NCBI RefSeq assembly: GCF_963666195.1
Contig: NZ_OY762653.1
Span: forward strand, 2,158,501 to 2,222,500
From: Trichococcus shcherbakoviae
Lineage (GTDB): Bacteria > Bacillota > Bacilli > Lactobacillales > Aerococcaceae
DNA: 64,000 bases
Reading direction: 5' to 3'
Positions 31,124-39,981 of the stretch are shown piece after piece. The position numbers and the translations under genes were made by a program. The notes beneath the pieces were generated by a model. It saw nothing but the letters and a program-made list of their open reading frames with translations. It made no database searches and was not told the DNA's origin. Positions within the stretch are counted from its first letter, which is position 1. Each line of letters opens with the position of its first letter.

Positions 31124-32574
31124 GTATTTTCAACGAAACGCTAACGAGCCTGCACGAAGGCTTAGTCAACAAAGAATTCTCATCCGTGGAACTGACACAA
31201 GCAGCCTTCAAACGCATCGCTGAAACAGACGGAAAAGTGGAAGCATTCTTGGCTTTGAACGAAGAAGGCGCCTTGAAACAAGCGCAAGCAGCTGACGAAA
31301 AAGGCTACGAAGACGGCAATGTCCTGAACGGTATTCCTTTAGGGATCAAAGACAACATTGTCACAGAAGGCGTGACAACGACAGCAGCGAGCCGTATGTT
31401 GGGTGATTTCATGCCGATCTACGATGCAACAGTCGTCACCAAATTGAAGGAAGCTGGCGCTGTCAACGTCGGAAAACTGAACATGGACGAATTTGCCATG
31501 GGCGGAAGCACGGAAAACTCCTACTACAAAAAAACCAAAAATGCTTGGGACCTGACAAAAGTTCCCGGCGGTTCATCCGGTGGCTCCGCTGCTGCGGTTG
31601 CCAGCGGTGAAGTTGTCGCTTCATTAGGTTCCGACACAGGTGGAAGTATTCGCCAACCTGCTGCTTTCAATGGTATCGTCGGCATGAAACCGACATACGG
31701 ACGCGTATCCCGTTACGGTTTGATCGCTTTTGCGTCCAGCCTTGACCAAATCGGTCCGATGACGCGCAACGTAACCGACAACGCCTTGTTGTTGGAAGCA
31801 ATCAGCGGCTATGATAAGAGAGACTCCACGAGCTTAAATATGGAAGTGCCGAAATTCAGCGCGAACCTGAACGGAAAAGTTGCGGGCATGAAAATCGCAT
31901 TGCCTAAAGAATATTTCCAAGATGGCGTATCCGCTGAAATCCAAGAGGCTGTCAGAAAAGCAGCTGCTCAATTCGAAGAAATGGGCGCTACCGTAGAAGA
32001 AGTCAGCATGCCGACTTTGGCTTATGGAATCCCGGCTTACTACATCATCGCTTCATCAGAAGCTTCATCCAACCTGCAACGTTTTGACGGAGTGCGTTAC
32101 GGCTACCGTGCAGAAAATGTGAATTCGTTGGAAGAATTGTACATCAAGAGCCGTTCCGAAGGTTTCGGGATGGAAGTGAAACGCCGCATCATGTTGGGAT
32201 CCTTCTCATTGAGTGCCGGTTTCTATGATGCTTACTTCAAAAAGGCTGGTCAGGTCCGCACGCTGATCAAACGCGATTTTGCGAACATCTTCGCAGGCTA
32301 CGATCTGATTCTGGGACCTACCACTACAACGACTGCTTTCGGAATCGGCGAAAAGAACGACGATCCATTGGCTATGTACATGGACGACTTGTTGACCGTA
32401 ACGATCAACTTGGCTGGCGTTCCGGCCATTTCCGTTCCTGGCGGCTTCGCGGCTGACGGCATGCCGATCGGTATCCAATTGATCGGTAACTATTTCGAAG
32501 AAGCAAAAATCTATCAAGCCGCGTTTGCGTTGGAACAAGCAAACGACTATCTTGACCAACACCCAAACCTGTAG
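31120..32574 (+). CDS. gatA: Glutamyl-tRNA(Gln) amidotransferase subunit A
   Basis: Amidase-signature subunit of 484 residues that hydrolyses glutamine and delivers ammonia to GatB. The Ser-cisSer-Lys triad is intact: Lys in GIKDNIV near residue 77, the Gly/Ser loop [16 protein letters not shown] near 150, and [13 protein letters not shown] near 170-180. The C-terminal [11 protein letters not shown] and PGGF motifs are also typical. Starts inside the gatC stop (ATGA). Confidence 0.96.
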   Translation: MSIFNETLTSLHEGLVNKEFSSVELTQAAFKRIAETDGKVEAFLALNEEGALKQAQAADEKGYEDGNVLNGIPLGIKDNIVTEGVTTTAASRMLGDFMPIYDATVVTKLKEAGAVNVGKLNMDEFAMGGSTENSYYKKTKNAWDLTKVPGGSSGGSAAAVASGEVVASLGSDTGGSIRQPAAFNGIVGMKPTYGRVSRYGLIAFASSLDQIGPMTRNVTDNALLLEAISGYDKRDSTSLNMEVPKFSANLNGKVAGMKIALPKEYFQDGVSAEIQEAVRKAAAQFEEMGATVEEVSMPTLAYGIPAYYIIASSEASSNLQRFDGVRYGYRAENVNSLEELYIKSRSEGFGMEVKRRIMLGSFSLSAGFYDAYFKKAGQVRTLIKRDFANIFAGYDLILGPTTTTTAFGIGEKNDDPLAMYMDDLLTVTINLAGVPAISVPGGFAADGMPIGIQLIGNYFEEAKIYQAAFALEQANDYLDQHPNL

Positions 32575-32586
32575 GAGGAAAACATC

Positions 32587-34017
32587 ATGAATTATGAAAC
32601 AGTCATCGGACTGGAAGTCCATGTGGAATTGAAAACTGAATCAAAAATGTTCTCCCCATCTCCAGCACACTTTGGGGCAGAACCGAACACAAACACAAAC
32701 GTCATCGACTGGGGTTACCCGGGCGTCTTGCCTGTCATCAACAAGGGCGCAGTCGAATTCTGCATGAAGGCCGCTTTGGCTTTGAACTGTGAAATCTCTA
32801 CTGAAACGCACTTCGACCGCAAAAACTACTTCTATCCGGACAATCCGAAAGCGTACCAAATTTCGCAATTGGATAACCCGATCGGCCATGACGGCTGGGT
32901 TGAAATCGAAGTGGAAGGCGTTAAGAAAAAGATCCGCATCGAGCGCGTCCATCTTGAAGAAGATGCCGGCAAAAATATGCACGGATCGGACGGCTATTCC
33001 TATGTCGATTTGAACCGTCAAGGAACGCCATTGATCGAAATCGTATCGGAAGCGGATATGCGCTCTCCTGAAGAAGCTTATGCTTACCTGGATGCCGTCC
33101 GCCAAATCATCATGTACACAGACGTATCCGATGTGAAGATGGAAGAAGGCTCCATGCGTTGCGATGCCAACATCTCCATCCGCCCATTCGGCCAAAAAAA
33201 ATTCGGAACGAAGACAGAATTGAAGAACTTGAACTCCTTCAACTTCGTCCGCAGAGGCTTGGCTCATGAAGAAAAACGCCAAGCGCAAGTATTGAATGCT
33301 GGCGGGGTCATCCAACAAGAAACACGCCGTTTCGATGAAACAAATGGCGAAACGATCCTGATGCGCGTCAAAGAAGGCGAAAGTGATTACCGTTACTTCC
33401 CGGAACCGGACCTGCCAGGCTTAACCATTTCCCAAGAATGGATAGACCGCGTAAAAGCAAGTATTCCGGAAATGCCAGCAAAACGCCGCGCAAGATACAT
33501 TTCGGAATACGAGCTGCCTGAGTACGATGCAATGGTATTGACCCTTTCGAAAGAAATGTCTGACTTCTTCGAAGGCGCTATCGCTGCCGGTGCCGATGCC
33601 AAATTGGCTTCCAACTGGTTGATGGGCGAAGTTTCCGCTTATCTGAACAGCGAAAAAGTGGAACTGGCTGACACAAAACTGACGCCAGCTAACCTTGCCG
33701 GCATGATCACATTGATCGAAGACGGCACCATCAGCACGAAGATCGCCAAGAAAGTCTTCCGCCTGTTGGCAACAAAAGGCGGCGACGCCAAATCCGTCGT
33801 TGAAGCAGAAGGCCTGATCCAAATGAGCGATCCAGCCCAATTGTTGCCGATCATCAACGCCGTTTTGGATAACAGCCAACAATCCGTTGACGACTTCAAA
33901 GCCGGAAAAGACCGCGCCAAAGGCTTCCTAGTAGGCCAAATCATGAAACAAACCAAAGGCCAAGCCAACCCAGGCATGGTCAACCAACTACTCGCGCAGG
34001 AGTTAGAAAAAAGATAG
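32587..34017 (+). CDS. gatB: Aspartyl/glutamyl-tRNA amidotransferase subunit B
   Basis: Subunit of 476 residues that binds the misacylated tRNA and performs the ATP-dependent amidation. The catalytic cradle has [15 protein letters not shown], the zinc/metal region and the phrases [15 protein letters not shown] and [13 protein letters not shown] helical and a YqeY-like tail domain (about 325-476) end the protein. AGGAGGAAAACATC precedes the ATG, 12 nt after gatA. Two family B palindromic repeats follow directly. Confidence 0.96.
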   Translation: MNYETVIGLEVHVELKTESKMFSPSPAHFGAEPNTNTNVIDWGYPGVLPVINKGAVEFCMKAALALNCEISTETHFDRKNYFYPDNPKAYQISQLDNPIGHDGWVEIEVEGVKKKIRIERVHLEEDAGKNMHGSDGYSYVDLNRQGTPLIEIVSEADMRSPEEAYAYLDAVRQIIMYTDVSDVKMEEGSMRCDANISIRPFGQKKFGTKTELKNLNSFNFVRRGLAHEEKRQAQVLNAGGVIQQETRRFDETNGETILMRVKEGESDYRYFPEPDLPGLTISQEWIDRVKASIPEMPAKRRARYISEYELPEYDAMVLTLSKEMSDFFEGAIAAGADAKLASNWLMGEVSAYLNSEKVELADTKLTPANLAGMITLIEDGTISTKIAKKVFRLLATKGGDAKSVVEAEGLIQMSDPAQLLPIINAVLDNSQQSVDDFKAGKDRAKGFLVGQIMKQTKGQANPGMVNQLLAQELEKR

Positions 34018-34019
34018 GA

Positions 34020-34261
34020 TACGATGAATTGCGGGTAGGGGGCGAGTACTAACGAGATTTAGGAACAACCAGCCCGGGTTTGGCTGGATGGGCCTAAATA
34101 GCGTTAGACGGAACCCCCTGCAATTCAGAGTTCGACTAATAGGATGTGATGATTCGCGGGTAGAGTTCGAGCACTAAGAGGACAACCACAAAGCGGACGT
34201 TTTTTGTCCGCGTGTGGTTGTCAACTTAGGCGGAGAACTCTGCGAATCAGAACTCAACTAA
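34020..34261. repeat. Palindromic repeat family B, tandem pair after gatB
   Basis: Element one (about 34020-34136) runs from GATGAATTGCGGGTAG to CAATTCAGAGTTCGACTAA; element two (about 34137-34261) from TAGGATGTGATGATTCGC to GCGAATCAGAACTCAACTAA. Element two folds into one long hairpin: GATTCGC/GCGAATC, AGAGTTC/GAACTCT, CTAAG..ACAACCACA/TGTGGTTGT..CTTAG, tip GCGGAC/GTCCGC. Element one has the same layout with different arms. Confidence 0.8.
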
Positions 34262-34299
34262 GATAGAGCGAGATGCAAAGCGTTTGCGTTACACACATT

Positions 34300-34336
34300 C
34301 CAGCCAACTTCCTTCCGGAGGTTGGCTTTTTTTCAC
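34300..34336 (+). terminator. Terminator of the gatCAB operon
   Basis: AGCCAAC / GTTGGCT with an 11- to 13-base loop and seven T, beyond the two repeat elements. Confidence 0.85.
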
Positions 34337-34353
34337 TCACAATCAAAATGAAG

Positions 34354-34520
34354 CTCGCCGGGAAATAGGCAAGAAATATGCTTCGAATTCTCGGCGAGAC
34401 AGCGTTCACCGATAAATCAACAAGAAAAATGCCCAGTATTCCCGATGAGGCCATCCTCACCGGGAAATCGACATGCAAAATACCCGCAATTCCCGATGAA
34501 GCCAGTCTCGCCGGGAATAC
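34354..34520. repeat. Tandem array T1, 51-bp period
   Basis: Three units and a partial fourth start at 34355, 34406, 34457 and 34508, exactly 51 bp apart. Each unit begins TC(G/A)CCG(G/A)(G/T)AA and carries an imperfect inverted partner (TTC(C/T)CG..GAG) about 33 bp on. Units 2 and 3 are the most alike. It lies past the gatB terminator, outside any gene. Confidence 0.85.
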
Positions 34521-34649
34521 GATCCTTTGTATCTGCTTAATCCTCTGCGAAAAGTTCCCGGTTCTGCGCAAAACACAATATAAGCTTTTTTATGAATAAA
34601 TTAATTCTCAAAAATATCGCAACAAATCTATTTTTTTTCAGTTCAGTAA

Positions 34650-34679
34650 TTAGTATTCTTATGATTTTGGTGATATAAT
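34650..34679 (+). promoter_or_regulatory. Putative promoter of dagK
   Basis: TATAAT at 34674-34679 with a weak TTAGTA 18 bp upstream. Confidence 0.45.
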
Positions 34680-34757
34680 CATTAATTGAGTGGTTTGACA
34701 AAGGAAAGATGATTTGTGACCTATATAACAGATGAGCCTAGAAAGATGAGGAAAAGA

Positions 34758-35789
34758 ATGAGAGCAAGAGTAATTTACAATCCTACTTCCGGAAGAGAAA
34801 TGCTGAAAAAAAGCATGATTGACATCCTTCAAATATTGGAAGAAGCAGGCTATGAGGCCAGTGCTTATGCCACGACGCCAGAACCCCTTTCCGCTACCAA
34901 AGAAGCGGAACGTGCAGCTTTGGCCGGATTCGACCTGATTGTTGCAGCAGGCGGAGACGGAACCGTAAACGAAGTCGTCAACGGCATCGCAGGATTGGAC
35001 CACAGACCGACAGTCGGCATCATACCTGCAGGGACCACAAATGACTATGCCCGTGCTTTGAAGATTCCGCGCTCGAATCTATTGGATGCAGCCCGCATCA
35101 TCGCTGACGGAAATGTCATCCCGATGGACATCGGTCAATCCAATGGCACTTATTTCATTAACATCGCAGCAGGCGGCTATCTGACGGACCTAACTTACGA
35201 CGTGCCTGCAAAACTGAAGACCATTTTCGGCTACCTTGCCTATCTGGTGAAAGGCGCCGAAAAAATCCCGCAGCTCAAACCGATGCACATGCGCATCGAG
35301 TATGAAGACGGCGTCTACGACGGCATGGCTTCCATGTTCTTCGTGGCCTTGACCAACTCGGTAGGCGGCTTTGAGACGATCGATCCGAACATCGTTTTGG
35401 GGGATGGCAAGTTCACGCTGTTTGTCGTGAAGACAGCGAACATCTTCGAAATTCTGCAACTGTTGGCCCAAGTGTTGAACGGGGGCAGACATCTCGAAAA
35501 TTCGAACGTCCTCTATACACATACTAGCTTTGTGAAAGCAGAATCCATGGATGGTTCGCGTTTGATGATCAACTTGGATGGGGAGTACGGTGGTGATGCA
35601 CCGACTACATTCACGAACCACCAGCAGCACATCAAAATCATCGGCAACACTTCCGATTACGCTGATCCAATCGAAGAAGTCGATGAAGGCATTCTGGAAG
35701 GCGCCGGCACAGGCTTCATGAAGGAAGTTGAAACCCTGCACCCGGATGAAGTGAACGACAAACGTTTGCCTTACGACGGCAAGAACTAA
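34758..35789 (+). CDS. dagK: Diacylglycerol kinase DagK (DgkB type)
   Basis: Soluble lipid kinase of 343 residues from ATG 34758. It has the DAGK_cat signature: VIYNPTSGRE at the N-terminus, AAGGDGTVNEVVNG, and IPAGTTNDYARAL, followed by the beta-sandwich lobe (IAAGGYLTDLTYDVP, GGFETIDPNI). It phosphorylates diacylglycerol, mostly that left after LtaS uses phosphatidylglycerol, returning phosphatidic acid to phospholipid synthesis. Known relatives begin at MRARVIYNPTSG or nearly so, and GAGGA lies 5 nt upstream; a GTG at 34716, after AAGGAAAG, would add 14 residues. The order gatB-dagK-rlmD is conserved in Firmicutes. Confidence 0.93.
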   Translation: MRARVIYNPTSGREMLKKSMIDILQILEEAGYEASAYATTPEPLSATKEAERAALAGFDLIVAAGGDGTVNEVVNGIAGLDHRPTVGIIPAGTTNDYARALKIPRSNLLDAARIIADGNVIPMDIGQSNGTYFINIAAGGYLTDLTYDVPAKLKTIFGYLAYLVKGAEKIPQLKPMHMRIEYEDGVYDGMASMFFVALTNSVGGFETIDPNIVLGDGKFTLFVVKTANIFEILQLLAQVLNGGRHLENSNVLYTHTSFVKAESMDGSRLMINLDGEYGGDAPTTFTNHQQHIKIIGNTSDYADPIEEVDEGILEGAGTGFMKEVETLHPDEVNDKRLPYDGKN

Positions 35790-35806
35790 CAAATGAAAAT
35801 AGAAAG

Positions 35807-35853
35807 AATGCCCGGTCTCTCGGTGTTACGACGAGAGCTATCGGGCATTTTTT
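35807..35853 (+). terminator. Terminator after dagK
   Basis: AATGCCCG / CGGGCATT with inner CTCTCG / CGAGAG pairing and TTTTTT. Confidence 0.88.
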
Positions 35854-35899
35854 GATATACTGGAAAAAAGAAGCATTTATGCAAAAGGGGACCTGCCGT

Positions 35900-36310
35900 A
35901 TGCCGAAAAAACAGAAGAAATTTTTGTCCATATTATTTTTGAGTGGACTGCTGATGCTGCTTGTGGCCTGCGGGAAATCGGGAAATTCTCCGATAGTGGC
36001 CATCGCAAATGAATCGGAATACGAAGAAGTGGTTGCGCAGGATGTGGCCTATCTCTATTTTGGCTTCGACGATTGCCCCTACTGCAAGGAATTCCGTCCG
36101 ATACTGGAAGAGGAATTGACGGAAACCGGGCAGATCGCTTATTATTACAATACGAAAAAGCGCGTCAATGATGCCAACTATGATGAGGTGCTGGATACCT
36201 ACGGAGTCGAGTTTGTTCCGCTCTTGATCAGGCTGGAGGATGGGAAAGCGGTCGGGTCCGTCAATCTGGACACCGTTGCAGACCTGCCGGCATTATTGGC
36301 GGCAGAATAA
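35900..36310 (+). CDS. Thioredoxin-like lipoprotein
   Basis: Extracytoplasmic lipoprotein of 136 residues: signal peptide with lipobox LLVAC (C24), then a thioredoxin fold with redox pair C59-P-Y-C62 and a cis-proline segment (FVPLL). It resembles bacteriocin-type thioredoxin accessory proteins (PedC-like) and small thiol-disulfide oxidoreductases. ATG 35900 follows AAAAGGGGAC; an upstream in-frame ATG at 35852 would place 16 extra residues before the signal peptide and is unlikely. Substrate unknown. It sits between dagK and rlmD, where it is not part of the conserved block. Confidence 0.82.
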   Translation: MPKKQKKFLSILFLSGLLMLLVACGKSGNSPIVAIANESEYEEVVAQDVAYLYFGFDDCPYCKEFRPILEEELTETGQIAYYYNTKKRVNDANYDEVLDTYGVEFVPLLIRLEDGKAVGSVNLDTVADLPALLAAE

Positions 36311-36319
36311 CAGGCGAGA

Positions 36320-36507
36320 ATGTCCGAGGTTGTCCGATAACCACAAATAATCGGACAACCGAGAAGCAAGAATACCCTAGGATGTCCAATAACTATGAAG
36401 AATCGGACATCCGGCAAGCGAGACCGCCCGAGCTTGTCCGATAACGGCAAAGAATCGGACACCCGGCAAGCGATTCCGCCCGAACTTGTCCGATAACCAT
36501 AAAGAAT
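36320..36507. repeat. Tandem array T2, 52-bp period
   Basis: Units start at 36331, 36383, 36435 and 36487 (partial), exactly 52 bp apart. Each opens with TGTCC(G/A)ATAAC and has the inverted partner ATCGGACA after about 11 bases; units 2 and 3 share GGCAAGCGA and CCGCCCGA as well. A short half-arm (TGTCCGAG) precedes unit 1. Confidence 0.88.
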
Positions 36508-36541
36508 GGGCCGCCCCGAAAAAAATGGAGCAGCCCATTCG
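36504..36541 (-). terminator. Terminator-like hairpin after the VOC gene
   Basis: GAATGGGC / GCCCATTC arms with a long loop, followed on the minus strand by TTTAT. It overlaps the end of array T2. Moderate strength. Confidence 0.5.
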
Positions 36542-36543
36542 CA

Positions 36544-36942
36544 TTATTTCCACACTAATTGCCAAGTAACACCGAATTGATCGGTGACCCAAGCTACCGC
36601 GCGCAATTCGCCGACTGCTTCAGGTCCCATCATCACAACGCCATCTGCGGATAAGGAATCAAAGTAGTTATCGAAGCTGGCTTCATCTTCGCAGTCCACG
36701 TAGAGGGAAACAGCCCAAGTCATATCCGGCAAAAAATCCTCCTCCATGTCCATCGCCATGAAATCCTGTCCGTTCAGCACAAACTGCTCATTGATTACGC
36801 GGCCGCCTTCCCCGTGTTCGTCCTCATCGATCTTGGTGAGGGAGGTCACGCTGGAATTTGGAAAAATGGAAACATAAAAGTGCATCGCTTCTTCTGCAGT
36901 TCCCGGTAACGTCAAAAAGGGAACAATCCGTTGTCCGCTCAT
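36544..36942 (-). CDS. VOC-family protein (PhnB-like)
   Basis: Protein of 132 residues of the PhnB / 3-demethylubiquinone-9 3-methyltransferase-like branch of the glyoxalase superfamily. Typical phrases: PFLTLPGTAEEAMHFYVSIFPNS near 7-29 (in pieces), FVLNGQDFMAMD, and the C-terminal DQFGVTWQL. The name of the family is misleading: most members are not methyltransferases and their reaction is unknown. GAGGATGACAAA precedes the start. It interrupts the dagK-rlmD neighbourhood on the opposite strand. Confidence 0.87.
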   Translation of the reverse strand: MSGQRIVPFLTLPGTAEEAMHFYVSIFPNSSVTSLTKIDEDEHGEGGRVINEQFVLNGQDFMAMDMEEDFLPDMTWAVSLYVDCEDEASFDNYFDSLSADGVVMMGPEAVGELRAVAWVTDQFGVTWQLVWK

Positions 36943-37116
36943 TTTGTCATCCTCGCTTTCTTCCTGTACCCATCAGTAACTGGTCTATATACTTCCATTA
37001 TACTGAATAAGGTTGGAACTTCCTATCGATAAGATGCGCCGCATCAGGCGATATTATGAGAATGTACTTATTTTTTCCAAACAAATGGGCTTGTTGTATC
37101 GAGACCACTTCTTTTT

Positions 37117-37125
37117 TGGTATAAT
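37117..37125 (+). promoter_or_regulatory. Extended -10 promoter of rlmD
   Basis: TGGTATAAT, an extended -10, without a good -35 at the usual distance, about 36 nt before the start codon. Confidence 0.45.
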
Positions 37126-37161
37126 GAATCAGAATGAAAAATTATGAACTGAGGAGCACAT

Positions 37162-38544
37162 ATGAAAAAACAATATACGGTAGCACCGGTAATAAAAAAT
37201 GAGAAGATGACTGTAACATTTGAGGACTTAACGTCAGAAGGTATGGGTGTCGCAAAAGTTGAGGGTTATCCATTATTTGTAGCGGATGGACTACCGGGTG
37301 AACGTGCCACCATCAAAGTGACGAAAGTCGGCAAATCGTTTGGATTCGCCCGCATTGAGGAAAGATTGAGCAGTTCTCCTGACCGTATCCCGACACGCGA
37401 TGTTAAAGGAACACGCGTTGGTACGATGCCATTGCAGAACTTGCGTTACTCTGCCCAGTTGGCATTCAAAAAGAACAACGTTGAACAAGTGATGAAACGC
37501 ATTGCCAAAATGCCTGAAGTCGAAGTCAAACCGACAATCGGCATGGAAAATCCTTGGGGTTACCGCAACAAAGCACAGATCCCGGTACGTCAAAAAGACG
37601 GCAAATTGATTACCGGATTCTTCCGCACCAACACACATGAATTGATCCCGATGGAAAACTTCCAGATCCAGGATCCAAAAATCGATGAAGCCATCGTAAA
37701 AGTCCGTGATATTCTGCAAGAATTCAATGTGAAAGCATACGACGAGAAGAAACATACCGGAAATATCCGTCACATCATGATTCGCCGCGGTTATTACACA
37801 GGCGAAATGATGGTTGTCTTAGTGACGCGTACGGCGAAATTGTTCCCGCAAAGCAAAATTATTCCGGCTATCTTGGAAGCTTTACCGGAAGTGGTCAGCA
37901 TCGTCCAAAACGTGAACCCGAAACAAAACAATGTCATTCTGGGTGACGAAACTATCGTCTTGCACGGCGAAGATTTGTACCACGACAAGTTGATGGGCCA
38001 TACATTTGCCATCTCTTCCCGCTCGTTCTATCAAGTGAACCCGATCCAAACGGAAAAACTTTATAAATTGGCGATCGAAGCTGCACAATTGACCGGCGAA
38101 GAAACTGTCATCGATGCTTATTGCGGAATCGGAACAATCTCCTTGTCGTTGGCTGAAAAAGCGAAACACGTGTACGCGATGGAAGTTGTTCCGGATGCCG
38201 TCAAAATGGCTGAAATGAACGCTGCAGCAAACAACATCGACAACATTACTTTCGAAGTCGGCGCTGCCGAAGAAGTAATGCCGAAATGGGCTGCTGAAGG
38301 CGTCAAAGCGGATGTCTTGGTTGTCGATCCGCCGCGCAAAGGCTTGGAACCGGCTTTCATCGAAGCTGCTTTGGAAATCGCTCCTGAGCGTATCGTCTAC
38401 GTCAGCTGCAACCCAGCTACTATGGCACGCGACCTACAGTTATTCCACGAAGGCGGCTACAGCGTAGGCAGCATCCAACCAGTGGATCTGTTCCCGCAAA
38501 CACTGCATGTTGAATCTGTCGTTGCGTTGACAAAAATAAAATAA
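37162..38544 (+). CDS. rlmD: 23S rRNA (uracil-5-)-methyltransferase RlmD/RlmCD
   Basis: TrmA-family m5U methyltransferase of 460 residues. An N-terminal TRAM domain (about 10-70) binds RNA. The catalytic half has DAYCGIGTISLSLA, VDPPRKGLE and the nucleophile Cys in YVSCNPATMARD. The four-cysteine Fe-S cluster of Escherichia coli RlmD is not visible in the region after the TRAM domain. In Bacillus one enzyme, RlmCD, makes both m5U747 and m5U1939, which may apply here. GAGGAGCACAT precedes the ATG. Confidence 0.93.
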   Translation: MKKQYTVAPVIKNEKMTVTFEDLTSEGMGVAKVEGYPLFVADGLPGERATIKVTKVGKSFGFARIEERLSSSPDRIPTRDVKGTRVGTMPLQNLRYSAQLAFKKNNVEQVMKRIAKMPEVEVKPTIGMENPWGYRNKAQIPVRQKDGKLITGFFRTNTHELIPMENFQIQDPKIDEAIVKVRDILQEFNVKAYDEKKHTGNIRHIMIRRGYYTGEMMVVLVTRTAKLFPQSKIIPAILEALPEVVSIVQNVNPKQNNVILGDETIVLHGEDLYHDKLMGHTFAISSRSFYQVNPIQTEKLYKLAIEAAQLTGEETVIDAYCGIGTISLSLAEKAKHVYAMEVVPDAVKMAEMNAAANNIDNITFEVGAAEEVMPKWAAEGVKADVLVVDPPRKGLEPAFIEAALEIAPERIVYVSCNPATMARDLQLFHEGGYSVGSIQPVDLFPQTLHVESVVALTKIK

Positions 38545-38624
38545 ATAGCAGAATCGGAAATGCCCGGGAATGAAGGGCTTCCGATAACTGAATGATTCAC
38601 TTATCACAAAAATGCTGAAAAGTT

Positions 38625-38674
38625 AATCCAACAGATTTCAAATCTTGAACTTGAAATCTGTTGGATTCTTTTTG
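38625..38674 (+). terminator. Terminator after rlmD
   Basis: Perfect 17-base arms (AATCCAACAGATTTCAA and complement) followed by CTTTTT. Confidence 0.9.
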
Positions 38675-38698
38675 TGACAATAAATAGGAGGTACGTTT

Positions 38699-39301
38699 AT
38701 GGGAAACACAGATAAGTTTGATAGCATAGCGAACAGTTATGATAATCCAGAACGAACCCGCATCGCAATGGTTGCTTCAGATGCCATCAAAGAGTATTTG
38801 GGTGACACCAGAAGTAAAAGTGCGATTGACTTTGGATGCGGAACCGGTCTGGTCGGAATGAATTTGGTGAACGAATTTGAATCGCTGCTGTTTATGGATA
38901 CGTCAGAGAATATGCTGGACATCGTAAAAAAGAAAATCACTGATGTGGGTGCTTTGAATGCACGTACATTGTGTTTTGATTTTGAATCGTCAAGCCAACC
39001 CGATCTCCGCGCCGACTATATTTTTATGGCACAGGTGCTGCTGCATATTCAGGATTATGAAGCAGTACTAGCCAAACTCCACGCCGTTTTGAATGATGAA
39101 GGCCACTTGCTGATAGTCGATTTCAATAAGAATGATAAAGTCGTTTCAGAACTGGTCCATAACGGATTTGATCAAGAGCAGCTCAAAGCTTTGATGCTGA
39201 AAATAGGCTTCAAGGACATCCGAAGCAAAACCATCTACAGTGGAACCAAACTATTCATGAATCAAGATGCATCTTTATTTATTATGGATGGGAAAAAATA
39301 G
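38699..39301 (+). CDS. Class I SAM-dependent methyltransferase
   Basis: Small-molecule-type methyltransferase of 200 residues. Motif I is AIDFGCGTGLVGMNL near 40-54, the acidic end of the second strand is FMDTSENML, and LLIVDFNKND ends the fourth-fifth strand region. It looks like UbiE/Methyltransf_11 family members. No substrate or partner is evident. TAGGAGGTACGTTT precedes the ATG. Monocistronic between two terminators. Confidence 0.85.
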   Translation: MGNTDKFDSIANSYDNPERTRIAMVASDAIKEYLGDTRSKSAIDFGCGTGLVGMNLVNEFESLLFMDTSENMLDIVKKKITDVGALNARTLCFDFESSSQPDLRADYIFMAQVLLHIQDYEAVLAKLHAVLNDEGHLLIVDFNKNDKVVSELVHNGFDQEQLKALMLKIGFKDIRSKTIYSGTKLFMNQDASLFIMDGKK

Positions 39302-39409
39302 GGCATCAAAAGAGTTTGTACCCGTTATGGACTTTCAGATTGAAGTACATCCGCTCCACCGATGCGGGAGTTCTCGCGAAATTTGATACACAAAGAATAA
39401 AAGCACAAA

Positions 39410-39450
39410 GCGAAGAGGCCAGGACAAAAATCCGAGCCTCTTCGTTTTTG
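39410..39450. terminator. Hairpin between two convergent genes
   Basis: CGAAGAGGC / GCCTCTTCG followed by TTTTT on the plus strand; on the minus strand it lies past the SnoaL-like gene and its 3' open fragment. Confidence 0.8.
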
Positions 39451-39465
39451 ATTTATCGTTCAGAT

Positions 39466-39606
39466 TTAACGGGTAAACCCTCCGATAGGCGACATATACT
39501 CACCGTTAAAGCCCTTTAATACTTCTCTCAATTCATCTGACGGGTTACCATATACAGAGTAAATCCCCGGTTCCATCACCTTTGCTATCCGGTCAAACCT
39601 CGCCCA
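39466..39606 (-). pseudogene. 46-codon open fragment in frame after the SnoaL-like stop
   Basis: After the TGA of the SnoaL-like gene the same frame stays open for 46 codons to a TAA. The sequence is protein-like: RFDRIAKVMEPGIYSVYG, then SDELREVLKGFNGEYM and SPIGGFTR. An ATG at 39576 would give 36 residues, but AAAGGTG abuts it, too close for normal initiation. I cannot name the parent family. It may be the 3' remnant of a deleted gene or a small protein. Confidence 0.4.
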
Positions 39607-39981
39607 TCACTCCAGTATCTTCCAGAAAGAATCCTTGCGGATAATTTTTCCACCAGCGAACTCGAGCAGATCAACCCCTCGCACCTCGATTTGCTGACCT
39701 GATTTAGTCGTACCGGTGAGAGTCCACTCCGATACTCCCAAATCACCGCAGATCCAGTGCTGATCATTTCCATAATGCACATCCGGGATACCCTCGAATC
39801 GACTTGCCAGGCCTGCTCTAACCTCCGCTTTTCCGACATATTTATCACCCCGTGGACGGGCGCCTCGGGGCATATAGAAGATGCAATCATCTGCGAAATA
39901 ACTCATGATGGAATCCAGGTCGTGACGGTTGAATGCTTCCAGAAAGTCCTTCAATGTTTCAACGGTTACTTGCTCAGCCAT
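39607..39981 (-). CDS. SnoaL/NTF2-like protein
   Basis: Protein of 124 residues with a complete NTF2-like fold: LEAFNRHDLDSIMSYFADDC (in pieces) near 13-32, then the F-x-G-I-P-D segment and a closing KIIRKDSFWKI. This is the ketosteroid isomerase-like SnoaL_2/3 type; members are isomerases, cyclases or small-ligand binders, and no substrate is claimed. ATG 39981 follows GGAGGCAATTTT; the frame extends 7 codons further upstream without a better site. It is unusual in being followed in frame by an open fragment. Confidence 0.83.
   Translation of the reverse strand: MAEQVTVETLKDFLEAFNRHDLDSIMSYFADDCIFYMPRGARPRGDKYVGKAEVRAGLASRFEGIPDVHYGNDQHWICGDLGVSEWTLTGTTKSGQQIEVRGVDLLEFAGGKIIRKDSFWKILE

Noticed and set aside
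34254-34571. Minus-strand frame of 105 codons with 17-residue repeats across array T1
   Set aside because: The repetition follows from the 51-bp (17-codon) DNA period; there is no ribosome binding site and the frame runs into the gatB terminator. A plus-strand frame (34378-34599) exists for the same reason.
36331-36507. CRISPR array at T2
   Set aside because: Whole units, not just a repeat part, are similar between copies 2 and 3; there are no unique spacers and no cas genes.
39607-39609. TGA read as tryptophan, joining the SnoaL-like gene to the downstream fragment
   Set aside because: The SnoaL-like protein is complete at its usual C-terminal FWKI, and the organism type uses TGA as stop.
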